Origin: Pleurotus ostreatus/Saccharomyces cerevisiae fusant
Taxonomy: Eukaryota > Opisthokonta
Reading direction: 5' to 3'
Assembly: GCA_024196135.1 (NCBI GenBank)
Contig: JAMQCK010000035.1
Location: 1 to 64,000, forward strand
DNA: 64,000 nt
Below are positions 1 to 11,260 of the stretch, piece by piece. Under the pieces are notes generated by a model. It worked only from the letters and a program-made list of their open reading frames with translations. It made no database searches and was not told the DNA's origin. The position numbers were made by a program, and so were the translations under genes. Positions within the stretch are counted from its first letter, which is position 1, and the number at the start of each line of letters is the position of its first letter.

Positions 1-2167
1 GGGGCAATGGCCGATCATGACCCTGTGACCTCAATTGCGATGGCGCACTCGCGCTATCGCAGCTGAATATACTCCTGAGAGGCAAAGATCTTTCTGAAGG
101 GCAAGGGGGCGCACCGGATTACCTGCCTCGAGGTGACGCGAGGGCGCCGCTACGTTGTGTAGGTCCACCGCTCGGGGTAACGACGAGCACGCGATTTGAT
201 GCCAAAGGGGTGGGTAGAATGTGGGGGAGTGTTTGTGAATGCATATACGAGCGAGAGAAAGGGGGGGGAGAGGAATCTGCCCGGTCAGGCGCGCGGGGAC
301 GGCGCGCGGAGGGTGTCTTGATATTCGGGGCCACGATTTTGTGTCTCGGGACCCCGCGGAAGCCGGTCCGGGCCTCCGAGAGGCGTCGCTCGCGTCAAGA
401 TTGGCCTTCGAAGCGCGCGGAAATGCGCCCGCACACCAAATAAGTACATAGAAAGGAGTGGAGGTGTGTTAAGAATATTCATTGCGAGTTTGAGCCGCCC
501 TTTGTGCATAAAACATCAAGTAATACCAGAAACATGCGAATTTTGACCAAAATCTTGTACTATCTATGTTATTGTATAGTATCCAGCCCTCAAAATATTT
601 CAAGCTAGGCGTGCCAAGGTAGATAATGTCTGTCCCTACACGACGCACTTTGTTTGACGAAAATCCATGCGGAATCGGGCGGTGGGTGCTCTGAAAGGTG
701 GTTGATGAGAGCATTGATCAAGAAGTGGTTGATTCTGCATTAAAACCCATCAATGTTGAGGCTGAAGTTCTGAGGGCTGTACCAGTCAGTACCCCTCCAA
801 ATTTGATAGATCAGTCAATAAGCATGTATAGTCCGCTAATCTTTCCTTACTATACTGCCCGGCGTCCCTCGGTTTGAATCCGAGGCTGTCGATGTCGACG
901 ACGCCGATGCTCGGATTTCGGACCGAGCAACCGGCCCGGCCTTCCGACGCGCTTGGCCGCGCGTTTCTTGTCTTCAACCACCACTACCCAGCCCCTCCAG
1001 TCGCCTTGCCACCTCCTCTGCCCCTCTCAGACACCTCCGCCACTCCTTCCGCCCCCTTATACGCTTTTCACGCCATCTCGCGCGCCCTCGCGCGTTCATC
1101 ACCCTTCCCCTGATCCGGCACGACCCCGACGCGCTAGGACTAGCAGCGCGCGCCAACGCGCGCGCATATAGGATCTCGCGCGAGCAATCGCGCGTAGAGG
1201 GGCTTTAAGGTGCGCTGCTGCGCTCTGCGCCCCCGAAAAGTTGCTGACCTTCTTTCAATTCTCTCTTTTCCCCAGCCGTTTTTCAGTGATATCCCCCACC
1301 GTGCGCCTAGTGCCGCCGGGAGACTTTTCGGCGTTCACGGCGCGCTCAGCGCGCTCCCTTTACCCCACCCCACTGTCCTGCCTCCCCTCACCTTGTCGAA
1401 ACCGTGTCCCGTGCTAAGCACGGCCCGTTCGAGTACCCACCGCACCGGCGAATTCGCGGTGCTGGGCTCGGCGCGGGGCGCGTATATCGACGCTCCTAGG
1501 TCTTCATAGCCTAGGAGAGATGGTGGGATGCCGCGCGTCGGCTAGGGCGCGTGCAGCTGCCTAGGTAGCCGCGCGTTGGCAGACGCGCCACCGTGTGACG
1601 GCGCGACCCGTCACACGCGCGCTGTCTTCCTTCCCCCATTACCTACGGCCCTTCGGACACCCCCCCTTTCATCGCCCCAACTACCTCCCATGCACGCCGT
1701 CCTACCTGAGACGACGGCAGGCACTTGCTCGGAAAGGCCCTTCAAGAACTCACACACCCGCCCCCCACCCTAGCAACCACCCCATAACAACGAGCTCGAG
1801 AGGCTCGCAGTCAGCCGCGGCTGCCTGCTCGCACCCTCTCCCTTCCCCCTAACTTCCATTCTCAGTACGCGTCCTCCTGCTCGTCCCAACGCGCGGTGCT
1901 TGACGTGTACGCGCTGGCGAAAATTTTCGCCGGCGGTTTTCTATTCATTTTTCTCGTCATTTTTCTCGTCCCTCCCTAATTCTTTTGTTTGTTCTACGTA
2001 CATTGTATTTCTTGTACGTATACAATCTATTGTTCTACATCACGAGCGCGGACGAGCACAGACGAAGGCGGCGGCGGTGGCAGCGACGCGTGTCGCAACG
2101 TCGCCCCACTGATGGCACAGCCACCGCAGCGCGCGCGGGCGGCGCATCAAGAGCCGCCGTGCGCGCA
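1..2167. other. GC-rich spacer, no gene supported
   Basis: No open frame here shows recognisable protein motifs or a believable set of splice sites. From about 950 to 1850 the + strand is rich in pyrimidine runs and CGCG-containing words, so the frames that stay open give only Pro/Arg/Ser-rich translations. I see no RNA gene that folds completely. The stretch could be promoter or UTR of a gene outside the window or next to it. Confidence 0.5.
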
Positions 2168-3268
2168 TCAGTCCCGACTGCGGCGCGGGGCGCTCGATGC
2201 GCGTCGCGTGCGGCGGGTGACCCCGACCGGCCATCCCGGGGGGTCGCCTACCGCATCGGGCGCGAGCCGGCGGGTTCCCGGCGACCTGGCCGGACCGTGT
2301 GGCGGTGCCGACAAGGGCATCGCGTCTTTTGCAATTGACCGGCAGACAATTGCCGAGGTCTTTTCCAAATAACCTACGGCCACAGGTGGTAATGCGTCTG
2401 CAAACCGCTTGCTTGGTTGGAAGACTTCGGGTGGTGCGCTCTTCCCCGCTGGTGCCGGTCCAGATGGACCGACACCAGGAACGCCTCTGCCGCCCACGCC
2501 GTCCGTCGTAGCTGCGCCATTATCGTCCTTGCGACGCTTATTGCTGCGCGTGGCGGGAGGGCCGCTGCGTTTGGAAGATTTCGCCGGCCGAGACGACGTC
2601 GACTGCCCTTGACGTGAGCGCCGAGAGGCCGCGCGGGGCGCATGCTCAGTGGCCGCAGGGGCGGGGGCGATCGTGTGTGCAGTTGTGTATGCGGCGGCAG
2701 GTCCAGCGGAAGGGCGAGTCGGGGTGGGCGCGGGCGCGGGCGCAGGACTGGGTACGACGGGCGAGGGCGAAGCGCTCGGTGTGTTTAATCTCGGGGCATA
2801 TTGGGTCGTCGAGGAAGGGGGGTGGAAGGGAGGGATATGTTGAAGATGAGGTGGTAGGTGATTGAAGGCGGATGATGAGGGAAAGTGCTGAGGGAGATCG
2901 CTCGACTGACCCGAGTTTATGAAGGCCTGGGTCCGGTCACCCAAAGGAAGCCGCTGCGATGCCGGATGCGAGGAATGCTCGAGCGCAGAGGTGGCATGTG
3001 GAATGGGTGGGGGAAATGGGGACGCCGTGGCTGTCGAGTAAGCTTCGGCATAGAGGCGTGGATCGATGGGGTAGGGCGAGGATGACGCATCGGACTCCCG
3101 TCCTTGAACGCCCGAGCCGACCGCTGGGGCTCCCGATTGCTGATGGCCTGCATCGTTGTTGGAGGCCGTCGTGATATTGCGTCTCATGCAAGTACAATGG
3201 AGGAAGTCCTCGCACTTGCACAGGCGGCGCCAAGGTGCAGGATCAGTGAGAGACATACTTTTGTGCAT
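2168..3268 (-). CDS. Hypothetical Pro/Ser/Ala-rich protein (doubtful)
   Basis: This open frame of 366 codons on the minus strand has no domain I recognise. The first 27 residues include a Cys-rich patch (CKCEDFLHCTC). An alternative start at Met28 (base 3187) drops this patch. The middle is dominated by Pro, Ser and Ala. A basic stretch near residue 240 (KRSGPPATRSNKRRKDD) could be a nuclear localisation signal. After about residue 290 the composition becomes Arg/Pro-rich, like untranslated GC-rich DNA, so the true end may be an intron near 2370. It may be a nuclear regulatory protein or a chance GC-rich frame. No neighbour supports a role. Confidence 0.3.
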   Translation of the reverse strand: MHKSMSLTDPAPWRRLCKCEDFLHCTCMRRNITTASNNDAGHQQSGAPAVGSGVQGRESDASSSPYPIDPRLYAEAYSTATASPFPPPIPHATSALEHSSHPASQRLPLGDRTQAFINSGQSSDLPQHFPSSSAFNHLPPHLQHIPPFHPPSSTTQYAPRLNTPSASPSPVVPSPAPAPAPTPTRPSAGPAAAYTTAHTIAPAPAATEHAPRAASRRSRQGQSTSSRPAKSSKRSGPPATRSNKRRKDDNGAATTDGVGGRGVPGVGPSGPAPAGKSAPPEVFQPSKRFADALPPVAVGYLEKTSAIVCRSIAKDAMPLSAPPHGPARSPGTRRLAPDAVGDPPGWPVGVTRRTRRASSAPRRSRD

Positions 3269-3586
3269 AATCTTCTCGTACTGACCTCAGCTGTATTTAT
3301 ATGGTGGCGCGTCTAGGTAAGCTTAGGCAGTGGCACAGCCATGTGTGCGCTACATTGCAGCCGGTTTACTAATGTTCAGAGTCCGAATAGTATCGAAAGA
3401 TCTAGAAATCAGGTCGTAGAGGCTGGGATGGAGGGAGGTAGGACGAAAATGTGTACGATGTCCCAAAAGTCGAACTTGTGGGTGGTTGTGAGAGCGCAAG
3501 ATGTGTGGCCGGATCGCTTCCCGAGCCAGATCAACCGGCCGGACGCGCCTGATCACTCGCGTGGACCGGGTTGCGGGGCGGGTCAC

Positions 3587-3616
3587 AACCCGCCTGCCTG
3601 ATCAGGCAGGCGGGTT
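3587..3616. repeat. 30-bp perfect palindrome
   Basis: A 30 bp inverted repeat with no loop is centred on TGATCA. Each arm is AACCCGCCTGCCTGA. Further copies of the GGCGGGT/ACCCGCC motif flank it between about 3575 and 3650. It lies about 190 bp upstream of the alanyl-tRNA editing gene. It could be a regulatory site or the tip of a small repeat element. Confidence 0.7.
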
Positions 3617-3805
3617 CAACCCGCCCCGACTCGCCCCCCAGGTTAACCCGACCCGTCGGCAACACTAATTGTGTCCGCTTACGGAAGTCTTTGTATTCGG
3701 CGATCAATGCCTATCATCCCCCGCTCTATACCCCGCGGCCAATCAATGTATATCGTACATTCGAGAATGACTCACAACCAATAGCACACCTTGCTTACCA
3801 CCACC

Positions 3806-5389
3806 ATGGCCACCGCGGTCCTCCTCTCGCCCTTGACGCCTCCCTCGTACCACCAGATTAAGTCTCCTACCCTGCGCGTCCCTGAGGACCCCTCTGTGTC
3901 GATCCCAGTGGGAATTCTTGCGTGCCAGCGCGATCCCCTACTCCGATCTTTGGATACGGTGGCTGTGAGCGCGCATGAGAAGCAGACTCCTCCGCCTCCT
4001 GCAGGAAAGAAGGCGAAGAAAGTCGTGCTCGCGCCTGAACTGCCCACGGGACCGATCTTAGGCGTACTACTGCACGACACAGTCATCTTTCCTGAGGGAG
4101 GTGGGCAGCCGACGGATACGGGGTCGATCAGAGCAGGGGAAAAGGAGTGGGAAGTGGTACAATGCAAGCGGGACGGCGGGCATGCGATACACTACGTGCG
4201 CGTACCCGAGGGCATCACGGTGCAAGACGCGCTAGCTACATTCGCGTCAGGTACCCCAGTAAAAGTTTCTTTCGACTGGGAGCGCAGATACGACCACGTA
4301 CGTGAATGCGCAACGCTGAAGTTCGCCCGACTAACTCGCACCCAGATGACCCTCCACACCTCCCAGCACCTCCTCTCCGCCCTCCTTGAGACGCGCCTGC
4401 AGCTCCCCACCCTCTCCTGGTCCCTCACCAGCTACCCCCAGCCATGCTACGTCGAAGTGCCGCGCAGCATGACGCAGGAGGAGATCGCGGCGATCCAGAA
4501 CGAGGCGAACCGCCTGGTGTTCGAAGGCCGGCAGGTGCACGTCGAGGTGCAGGAGATGGAGAGCAAGGAGGAGGGCGATGGTAGCCGCGCGTTCGGTCGG
4601 GGCCTTCCGAGCGACTACACCGGCGGTGTGCACCGCGTCATCGTCATCGACGGGGTCGATCGCAATCCGTGAGTCCCTACCTTTACTTCACAATCCCCTT
4701 CCATGTATTGAACTGACATCCTCCTTAGCTGCTGCGGCACGCACCTCCCCTCCCTTCACAACCTTCAACTCTTCCTCCTCCCCCACACCGACGCCCTCTC
4801 CCGCTCCACCACCCGCTTGTACTTCCTCGCCGGCCCACGCCTCATCGCCCACCTCGCCGCCACGCATGCACAACTCACCGCCGCCGCCTCCACGCTCACC
4901 TGCGGCCTCCCCGAGGTCCCCGCGCGCGTCGCCCTCGTCGTCGAGGACCGCAAGCGCGCCGACAAGCGCGTCGCGGATATCGAGGGCGAGTTGGCATCCC
5001 ACATCGCCGACGCGCTCCTCGCCGAACTCACCCAAGTCCCTGACGGCACCCCACTCAAGAAACACCTCCACCGCACGGACGACACCCCCGGCGCCCTCGC
5101 CTTCCTCACCGCCATCGCGGCCGCCTTCGAGCGCGACGAGCGGTCGAAGGGGCGCCCCTATCTCATCGTGCTATCGTCGACGCCCTCCGCGCAGACCTCG
5201 AGCAGCGTGAGCGTCGTCTCAGTGTTCGGGTCGGACGAGAAGCAGGTGCAGGCCGTCGGGGCGGTGCTGAAGGCGAAGATGGGCGTGAAGGGCGGTGGGA
5301 GGGGGCCGAAGTGGACGGGGAAGTTTACGGGGGTGTGGAAGGTGGGGCGGGAGGATGCGGCGGTGGAGGAGGCGTTGGCTGGTGTGTGA
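3806..5389 (+). CDS. Alanyl-tRNA editing protein, AlaX/AARSD1 type
   Basis: Free-standing trans-editing protein related to the editing domain of alanyl-tRNA synthetase; the family hydrolyses Ser (or Gly) wrongly attached to tRNA-Ala. Two exons (3806-4668 and 4729-5389), joined by an intron with GTGAGT donor and CTTAG acceptor, give 507 residues. The zinc motifs are present: HTSQHLLSALLE (HxxxH) near residue 190 in exon 1, and CCGTH created exactly at the splice junction (codons AAT CC|C TGC TGC GGC ACG CAC). This supports the intron model. The ATG at 3806 sits in the context CCACCATGG. The sequence before residue 75 is a fungal-type N-terminal region, followed by the AlaX beta-barrel segment (FPEGGGQPTDTG). 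It probably acts in the cytosol. A 30 bp palindrome lies about 190 bp upstream. Confidence 0.9.
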
Positions 5390-5817
5390 GTGAGGTTGTG
5401 TGTGTATGAGGGTGCTGATGTATTTTTGGGGAATTGGAAGCCAATGTATCTGGAAGTCTTACACTGGACAACGTCGTGCTCGTCAGTCGTCCAAAGGACA
5501 AGCACGACTTAATCCTCAGCCCTCGAGGCACTGGCGGTACCGGTGTCGACACCGAGCAACCTATCCGTGCGCCTTGTTGTATGTATGTTTTGCGGTGTTG
5601 AACAATGGGCTCCGTCTTCTCGTGCGAGTCAAGGACAACGAGGACGATATATTGAACACGATGCAGACTCATCTCCTCGGCACCGGCAAGCCATTCTTCT
5701 ACTCGCCATGATTTCAGCGGTCATCCTTGCCAGGACACAGCAAATGACGGCACCGGCGAACGGTCGCCACCGACCCTCTCTCATCATCACTTCGTCCCTG
5801 TCACCCATCACCTCGAG

Positions 5818-5932
5818 CGGTATCACTCTTACGTGCGTGCTCATATCGGTCTTTTCTATGCGCACCCTCATATCACTCTTGTACGTGTAGGCTTGTAGCT
5901 ATCACTCTTACGTGCAGCCTCATATCCCTCAG
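5818..5932. repeat. Diverged short tandem repeat
   Basis: Three related copies of a unit containing TATCACTCTT(AC/GTAC)GTG followed by CTCATATC lie between about 5818 and 5932, with spacing of roughly 30-50 bp. They are not in a coding frame. Confidence 0.5.
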
Positions 5933-6229
5933 GAACTCTATCTCGTCGTCGCAACTGATGTCTGGAGGGAAATGAGAGACACAGCTTCCTTCCTCACGTA
6001 AATCCGCCTGCCAGTCCGCTCATCTCGCAGCACGCATTGTTGGTAAATCCCACCACTGTCAACGTTGCCACCACGCGTGGTTGGTATTGCTCACCATCCC
6101 CTTCAAGGTTTTCCCCATATGAGCGGTACTCACCCTTTCCTCGCACCCTCGCCGCACGCGAGCCCTGCGCTAACGACAAGCCATCGGCCACGCTGCCCCA
6201 GCGTTCCCATGCGCACCCAACACCGGCGG

Positions 6230-6345
6230 CATCTCAAGCGTCCGCGAGGGATACTCAAGCCGTCCTCGAGGCTCGTCCAAGCCGTCCGCGAGGCTCGTCC
6301 AAGCCGCCCTCGAGGCTCGTCCAAGCCTTCCTCGAGGCTGCCGCA
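6230..6345. repeat. 22-bp tandem repeat array
   Basis: Four to five copies of a 22-nt unit of the form TCGAGGCTCGTCCAAGCCGTCC, with single-base changes between copies (CCGTCC, CCGCCC, CCTTCC). The unit length is not a multiple of three, and open frames through it shift composition, so it is unlikely to be coding. It lies in the gene-poor stretch upstream of the glycerol pair. Confidence 0.75.
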
Positions 6346-8580
6346 CCCACCCTCACCAATCCAAACGGACTCAAGTGTACACGAAGTCAATTCAATCGTC
6401 GTACGTCCCATCTCGCTGCTGTGGCCGGAAATTTTCGCTCATAGAACAGGGATTTGTAGCCGACTATGAGGGCATTTGTAGCCGGCTGTGCGTGCTCGTC
6501 AATTTTTATGGCATAGTCCGACCGCTCCACGTCCTCGTTGTTGCCTGGCGTTCTTTTTGTAGGATGGCGCGCTTGGAAGCTGGGATCTGGACACCAGATC
6601 AGCCCGGCAAGAGCACCCCCTACAGATGTCGATTTTGGCCGAATATTCCTCCGATTTTCTGGTGAATTTGTGCAAGCGTGTCCCAGTGCGTCCGGTGTGC
6701 ATCATGCATTCAGGATTGAGGCATTTCTGCGCGTCATGAGGCCTCCTAGTCAAGTCACGTCCCTGTAAAGTCGAACATTTCGCCAGTGGCGCCGTCTAGC
6801 TTTCGACATAGTATATTCGAGAAGTTGGTGCGCGCCCATTCCCCTATGATGTCTATCTCAATGACGCGCTCATCGGCGAAGATGACAGACCCTACCACAT
6901 CTTCATGCAAAGGTACGTCCTCCTCGAACCTCCGTCCCACTATTCCTCCTTTACCTCCTCCTCACTCTCCTCTAACCCGCTGCTGTAGCACCTTCTATTC
7001 AGCTATATATCAATGCGCTACAGCCACCGCCAAGTCGCCGTCACTCCGAGACCCGCTCCGTTCACTGTCAATCCGCTACGTCCGTTCAATTGACGCGCAG
7101 GTCAGCCGACCTCGTTCGACGATCCCGTTCACCGATCCAGTCAAAAGCCTTCCCGCCGCTACCTCCGCCCAGATCTCGGAGGCAATGCCCAGCCCAGATC
7201 TGCGCGCGATGCGTACCGCTACGTCCGTTGAATGGCCTTGGGTGGCACGGGGCCGGCGACGTGATTGACGTCGACGCCACCGATGTGGGCATCGGGTGAC
7301 CTGGCGGCGCCGTGGAACGAGGCGCGAGGTCACGAGGGCGCGTCTCGAAATTTCGCCCGCGTTCTCGTGCGCGTCAAGTGCTCGCCCTTTGCGTCTCCTA
7401 CCCGTCCTCCGCGTCATACGCCCCTCAGCCACCGACGTAACACGTCCCCTTAACGCCCCCTACATCCAAGCCCCGACCCGACCCAGGGGAGCAACCGCGC
7501 CCTCTCGATAGCACAAGGCCAAGTCCGGTGACTCACCAGTTGTGGATCTCTTGGGTCTTCAATCGAAATTGAACGTCGCCCTGGGCCTGACGATCCCGAA
7601 GCCTTGCCTCATGCTTCCTCACTGCCCTCGCCTCGCCATGCTTCCTCACCGCCATGCTTCTCATCCCCGCAGTCGTAGCCTCACCCATGCTTCCCCACCT
7701 CACCTCCATCAACAGCCTCACCGTCACCGGCCCCCGCGACGCCCGCAGAGTGATTTCTCGGGGACTTCGACGATGCGCAGCACTTCAGATCTCGAAACTG
7801 GTCGAGGTAAATCGTGATTCCCCTCCTTGTGAATCGTGATGTTACGGGGACGACGTACGTGTAAAGGGTGATCTTAAGACAGTCACCGGCGTGAAACCAG
7901 CTGGATGGAACATGCATTGCGGGGGTACTGGGGTAGGCGCGCATGGGCAGTAGCGCGAGGCGTCCGTTTGCCACCGGACTGCAAGTTCATGTTTGTTTGG
8001 AGGGTGGCATGCGATCGTGGGATAGTGAGGTTCAACTTTGCTTGCACTGACAATGAGTTGAGTGGTATTTGTGGCTTTATGAGTGGATATATGCGCTACT
8101 TTCTATTTCTCCCAGTCTGTAGATTCAAAGTTCTCCCTTTGCACCATAGCGGTTCTTCCGACAATAATACTGCAGTAGCTGATTCTTCACTGCTTCGTCA
8201 CATAGACTGGTCTTCAAGCTTCAAGCCCTCTCATCTCAAACCTTCACACAACGGTAGCGGAATCAACAATAGTGTCAATTGCCTTGCGAAGACTAGGTCG
8301 CGGGTATGTGGTACATGCTCTACAATCTATACAGTACAGCGGTTTTGTTTAGTTGGTGAAGGGAAGCAAACCCCCTATAACAGAGGGCACTCCCCGATTA
8401 GTGCATTACTCTTCCAAACTCTCCTCCGGCGCTCTATGCGTACGCGACGACGAAGGAGTCTACGACAGATGAAGCAGATATAGATGGCGGACGTCTATCG
8501 CCGCCGAGATGGGGTGCGGTGCGAGCGGTAGAAGTGCACTGCGCCTGCGCGACGAAGCCTGCGAGAGGTACAGCACCCGC

Positions 8581-9797
8581 TCAGAACGCGCGCTGCGCCT
8601 TCGCGCCGGGCAGGGCACCGTAGTCGTCGGCCTTCGTCTCGCCGCGCTCGGCGTCGACCTTCGCGCGCCACGCGAGGCTCTCGGCGCTTCCTGCGCGGGA
8701 GAGCGCGGGCGTGTGCAGCGGGGTGTCCGCGGGCGTCGGCACGGCGGAGTCGGGGTACGACCGGCCGGCGGGCTGTCGAATGAATAGGGAGACGGTGCCG
8801 TCCGCGTTGCGCTGGGCGGTGACGCTGGGGGACAAAGTTAGCTTGACAAGGTACATGGAAGGTTATAGAGACCGAGACGCACTGTGAGAGGTCGTCGACG
8901 AGGAAGTCGGGGTTCTCCTTCTCGAGCGCCTTGCGGGTGTGGGAGGTGCAGGTGGCGAGGACGAGGCAGCCGGCGGCCTTGCCGGCGCGGATGCCCGTCG
9001 GCGCATCCTCGAAGACGACACCTGCGGACGCGGTCAGATAAGCTGCGAAGGAGCGAGGATGATACTGCACTCACAGTCCTTCGGGTCAACGCCGGAGAGC
9101 TTCGCGCCGAGGAGGTAGGGGTCCGGCGCGGGCTTCCCGTTCGACACGGACTCGGCGGTGACGAAGTTCTTCGGGATGAAGAGGCCCGCGGCGGGGAGCG
9201 CGCGCGACGCGTAGAAGTGCGTCGAGGAGGTGCAGACGGACCAGCCCTGCTCGTCCTCGGTGCGGCCGCCCTGGATCTGCAGGAGCAGGTCCTTGACGCC
9301 GGGGAGCGCGATGATGCCGCCGCCCTCGGCCTTGCTCGCGTTCTCGAGGATGGCGTTCTCGAAGCGGACGACCTCCTTCTTGAGCAGCTCCTCGTCCTTG
9401 ATCTTGCACCACTTGCGGAGGGCGTCGATGGTGCGGTAGCCGTGCGCGGAGGCGAGGATGTCGTCGAGGTCGAGGAAGTCGTAGCCGGTGGCCTTGAGGA
9501 GGCGCCAGGCGGCGGTGACGGCGGGCGAGGAGTCGATGAGCGTGCCATCCATGCTGTGATTGGCGGTCAGCTCTAGGCACGCAAAGAAGGCGGGCGGTGA
9601 TTGGACGTCATCGAGAATGAAAGCGGAGGAACGTGACGGCGGGCTGATGTGTGACTGTCGAGAACGCGCACTCACTCGAAAAGACACGCCTTTGTCGTCT
9701 GGGTGATCGTCAGAGGGGGCGACGGTGGCTGGCTGATCTCGCCCTCGGGCGTGACGGTGGGCTGCTCCTTGCCGGTGAGAGAGAAGACCTTGTCCAT
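8581..9797 (-). CDS. HAD-family phosphatase, glycerol-3-phosphatase type
   Basis: Four exons (9797-9676, 9553-9075, 9021-8883, 8824-8581) give 327 residues. HAD motif I, DMDGTLIDS, has its first Asp made by the first splice junction. Motif III is SNGKPAPDPYLLGA, and motif IV is VVFEDAPTGIRAGKAAG. The cap region and the order ALPGVKDLL / CTSSTHFYASRAL / NFVTAESV resemble yeast Gpp1/Gpp2 and 2-deoxyglucose-6-phosphate phosphatases. Family activity is hydrolysis of glycerol-3-phosphate or similar small sugar phosphates in the cytosol. A C-terminal extension of about 80 residues follows the HAD fold. The gene is transcribed away from the glycerol-3-phosphate dehydrogenase gene at 11261, which supplies its likely substrate. 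The exact substrate is inferred. Confidence 0.85.
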
Positions 9798-11260
9798 GGT
9801 GGCGAGTGCAAGTGCGATAAGAGTGGGTAGTAGAAGTTGTTCGAAAAGGGGACGCCTGGACTGCGAAGAAGCGTGGACGAGCGGATGATGTGAAAAGGAC
9901 AAGGCAGGCGGCGGCTTATATACACGCGCACTGGTTCCAAGCAATTTCGCGCTCACGTAAGCGACCGAGGAACGCGAATGATGCAACTGGATGGAATCCC
10001 TTTTGCGTCCGGCTCGCCGACTGTGGCTCCACGCCCGCGGCCGTCGTCGCGGCAAAGCGCGCCCACGCGCGAGTTCTCTTCTGCCGAGGGCTCAGACAAA
10101 GGCAGCCCAGGCGCGGGATGATCGAGGGGGAGAAAAAAAGATAGGGGGCGCGCTGGGGGGCCCGTCATTGACATTTCTGGTAGGAGGCGGGCAACGAACG
10201 CGGCTGGGGCGCGAATGGGGGAGCTGGATGGCGGCGATAGCGATGGGGCGACGAATTATTGTGGAGCTGAGCGTGTGTAATTTGGATATGAGGGTGTGGC
10301 AACGACAGGAACGCGGACGCGAAGAAAGAAACGTGCGGATGGGAGAGGGACTGGGAAGACCGCACACGTAAGGCGCACACCGTTTGCGAGCGAGAGAGCA
10401 CCGAATGGGGCGACCCTTCGCCGTAATCACATTCCCGCATACTGCTTGCTGGAGCACATAGGCGTGGAGAATTACCCGGGGATTATGCCACTAGCGCGCC
10501 GCCCTGGGGCCGCTCCTCCTTCGCATTCAGTCGCGCAGGAAGTAGGGCGCTCGCGAGTGTTCGCGATAGATGAATGAATGATTCACGAAAATTCCTGCCT
10601 TTGTGTAATGACTAGCCGGATAGCCCGTGCACCACGGGCGGACTTGAATGGCTACCTAGAGGGTGCCACGCTAGCGCCGCGCTGGCGCGCGGCGCGTACG
10701 CGTGGCCCCGTGGGCGAGCTCCCGGCTTGACTTGAAGTTGAAGCGTGACGTTTGACTGTGACCATTTGACTTTTGATTTGACTCCCTGCTAACTAATCAC
10801 TCTCCTTTATTATAAGGATGACAGCTGTGGCTGCGTTGTCTGAGTCGTGGCCCCTCTCGGAGCCTAGGCGACGGAGGCGGCGTCGACTCGTCGTCGCCGT
10901 GCCCGCCTCCCGACGCGCGACACCGAGGCGGGAGCGGGCGAGAGCCTGGGCACTCGGAGTCCGCGCGGTCGGGACGGCTGATGGGCGGCTCGCTCTATAT
11001 CCGCACGCGAGGGCGTCCGAATGGGGATGTGTCGTGGATCGGGCATGATGTAATCGATCTTGAGATTTGTAGTGGCTCGCCGAATTCTGTTTTTCTGGCG
11101 GGTGTGCGTTCATTTTTTGCTCCACAAGTCTGCACATGTTTGTCCCGGCCGGCCGTTGCCTGGTTTGCATTTATATACCCGACCCACGCGAACCACTCTC
11201 CTCACTTCCCCCCATCACGACATAGACCTATCACAACCACTCTAGACACTCACCACAATC
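9798..11260. promoter_or_regulatory. Shared divergent promoter region of the glycerol gene pair
   Basis: A 1.46 kb spacer separates the start codons of the phosphatase (minus) and the dehydrogenase (plus). TATATAAG on the minus strand at 9916-9923 lies about 120 nt before the phosphatase ATG. TTATATACC at 11171-11179 lies about 85 nt before the dehydrogenase ATG. Four stress-response-type cores AGGGG/CCCCT are seen at 9847, 10125, 10143 and 10851. In DNA this GC-rich that number may be chance. No convincing gene lies inside. Confidence 0.5.

Larger units (their letters stand above)
5390..8580. other. Gene-poor spacer with short repeats
   Basis: About 3.2 kb between the AlaX-type gene and the convergent phosphatase gene. 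No open frame here carries motifs I recognise. It contains a diverged repeat built on TATCACTCTTACGTGC with CTCATATC (about 5818-5932) and a 22-bp tandem array at 6230-6345. The word CCGCTACGTCCGTT occurs near 7073 and 7215. The rest looks like unique noncoding DNA or heavily decayed sequence. Confidence 0.5.

Noticed and set aside
864..900. Sequence resembling a tRNA T arm (CTCGGTTTGAATCCGAG)
   Set aside because: No matching acceptor stem, D arm or anticodon stem upstream or downstream on either strand, so it is not a tRNA gene.
4578..5210. Long + strand frame overlapping the AlaX-type gene
   Set aside because: Ser/Pro-rich translation out of frame with the CCGTH zinc motif; shadow of the second exon.
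10125..10147. Cluster of AGGGG cores as proof of stress control of the glycerol pair
   Set aside because: Five-base cores are expected often in GC-rich DNA; four in 1.46 kb is not convincing without enrichment statistics, so they are mentioned only as candidates.
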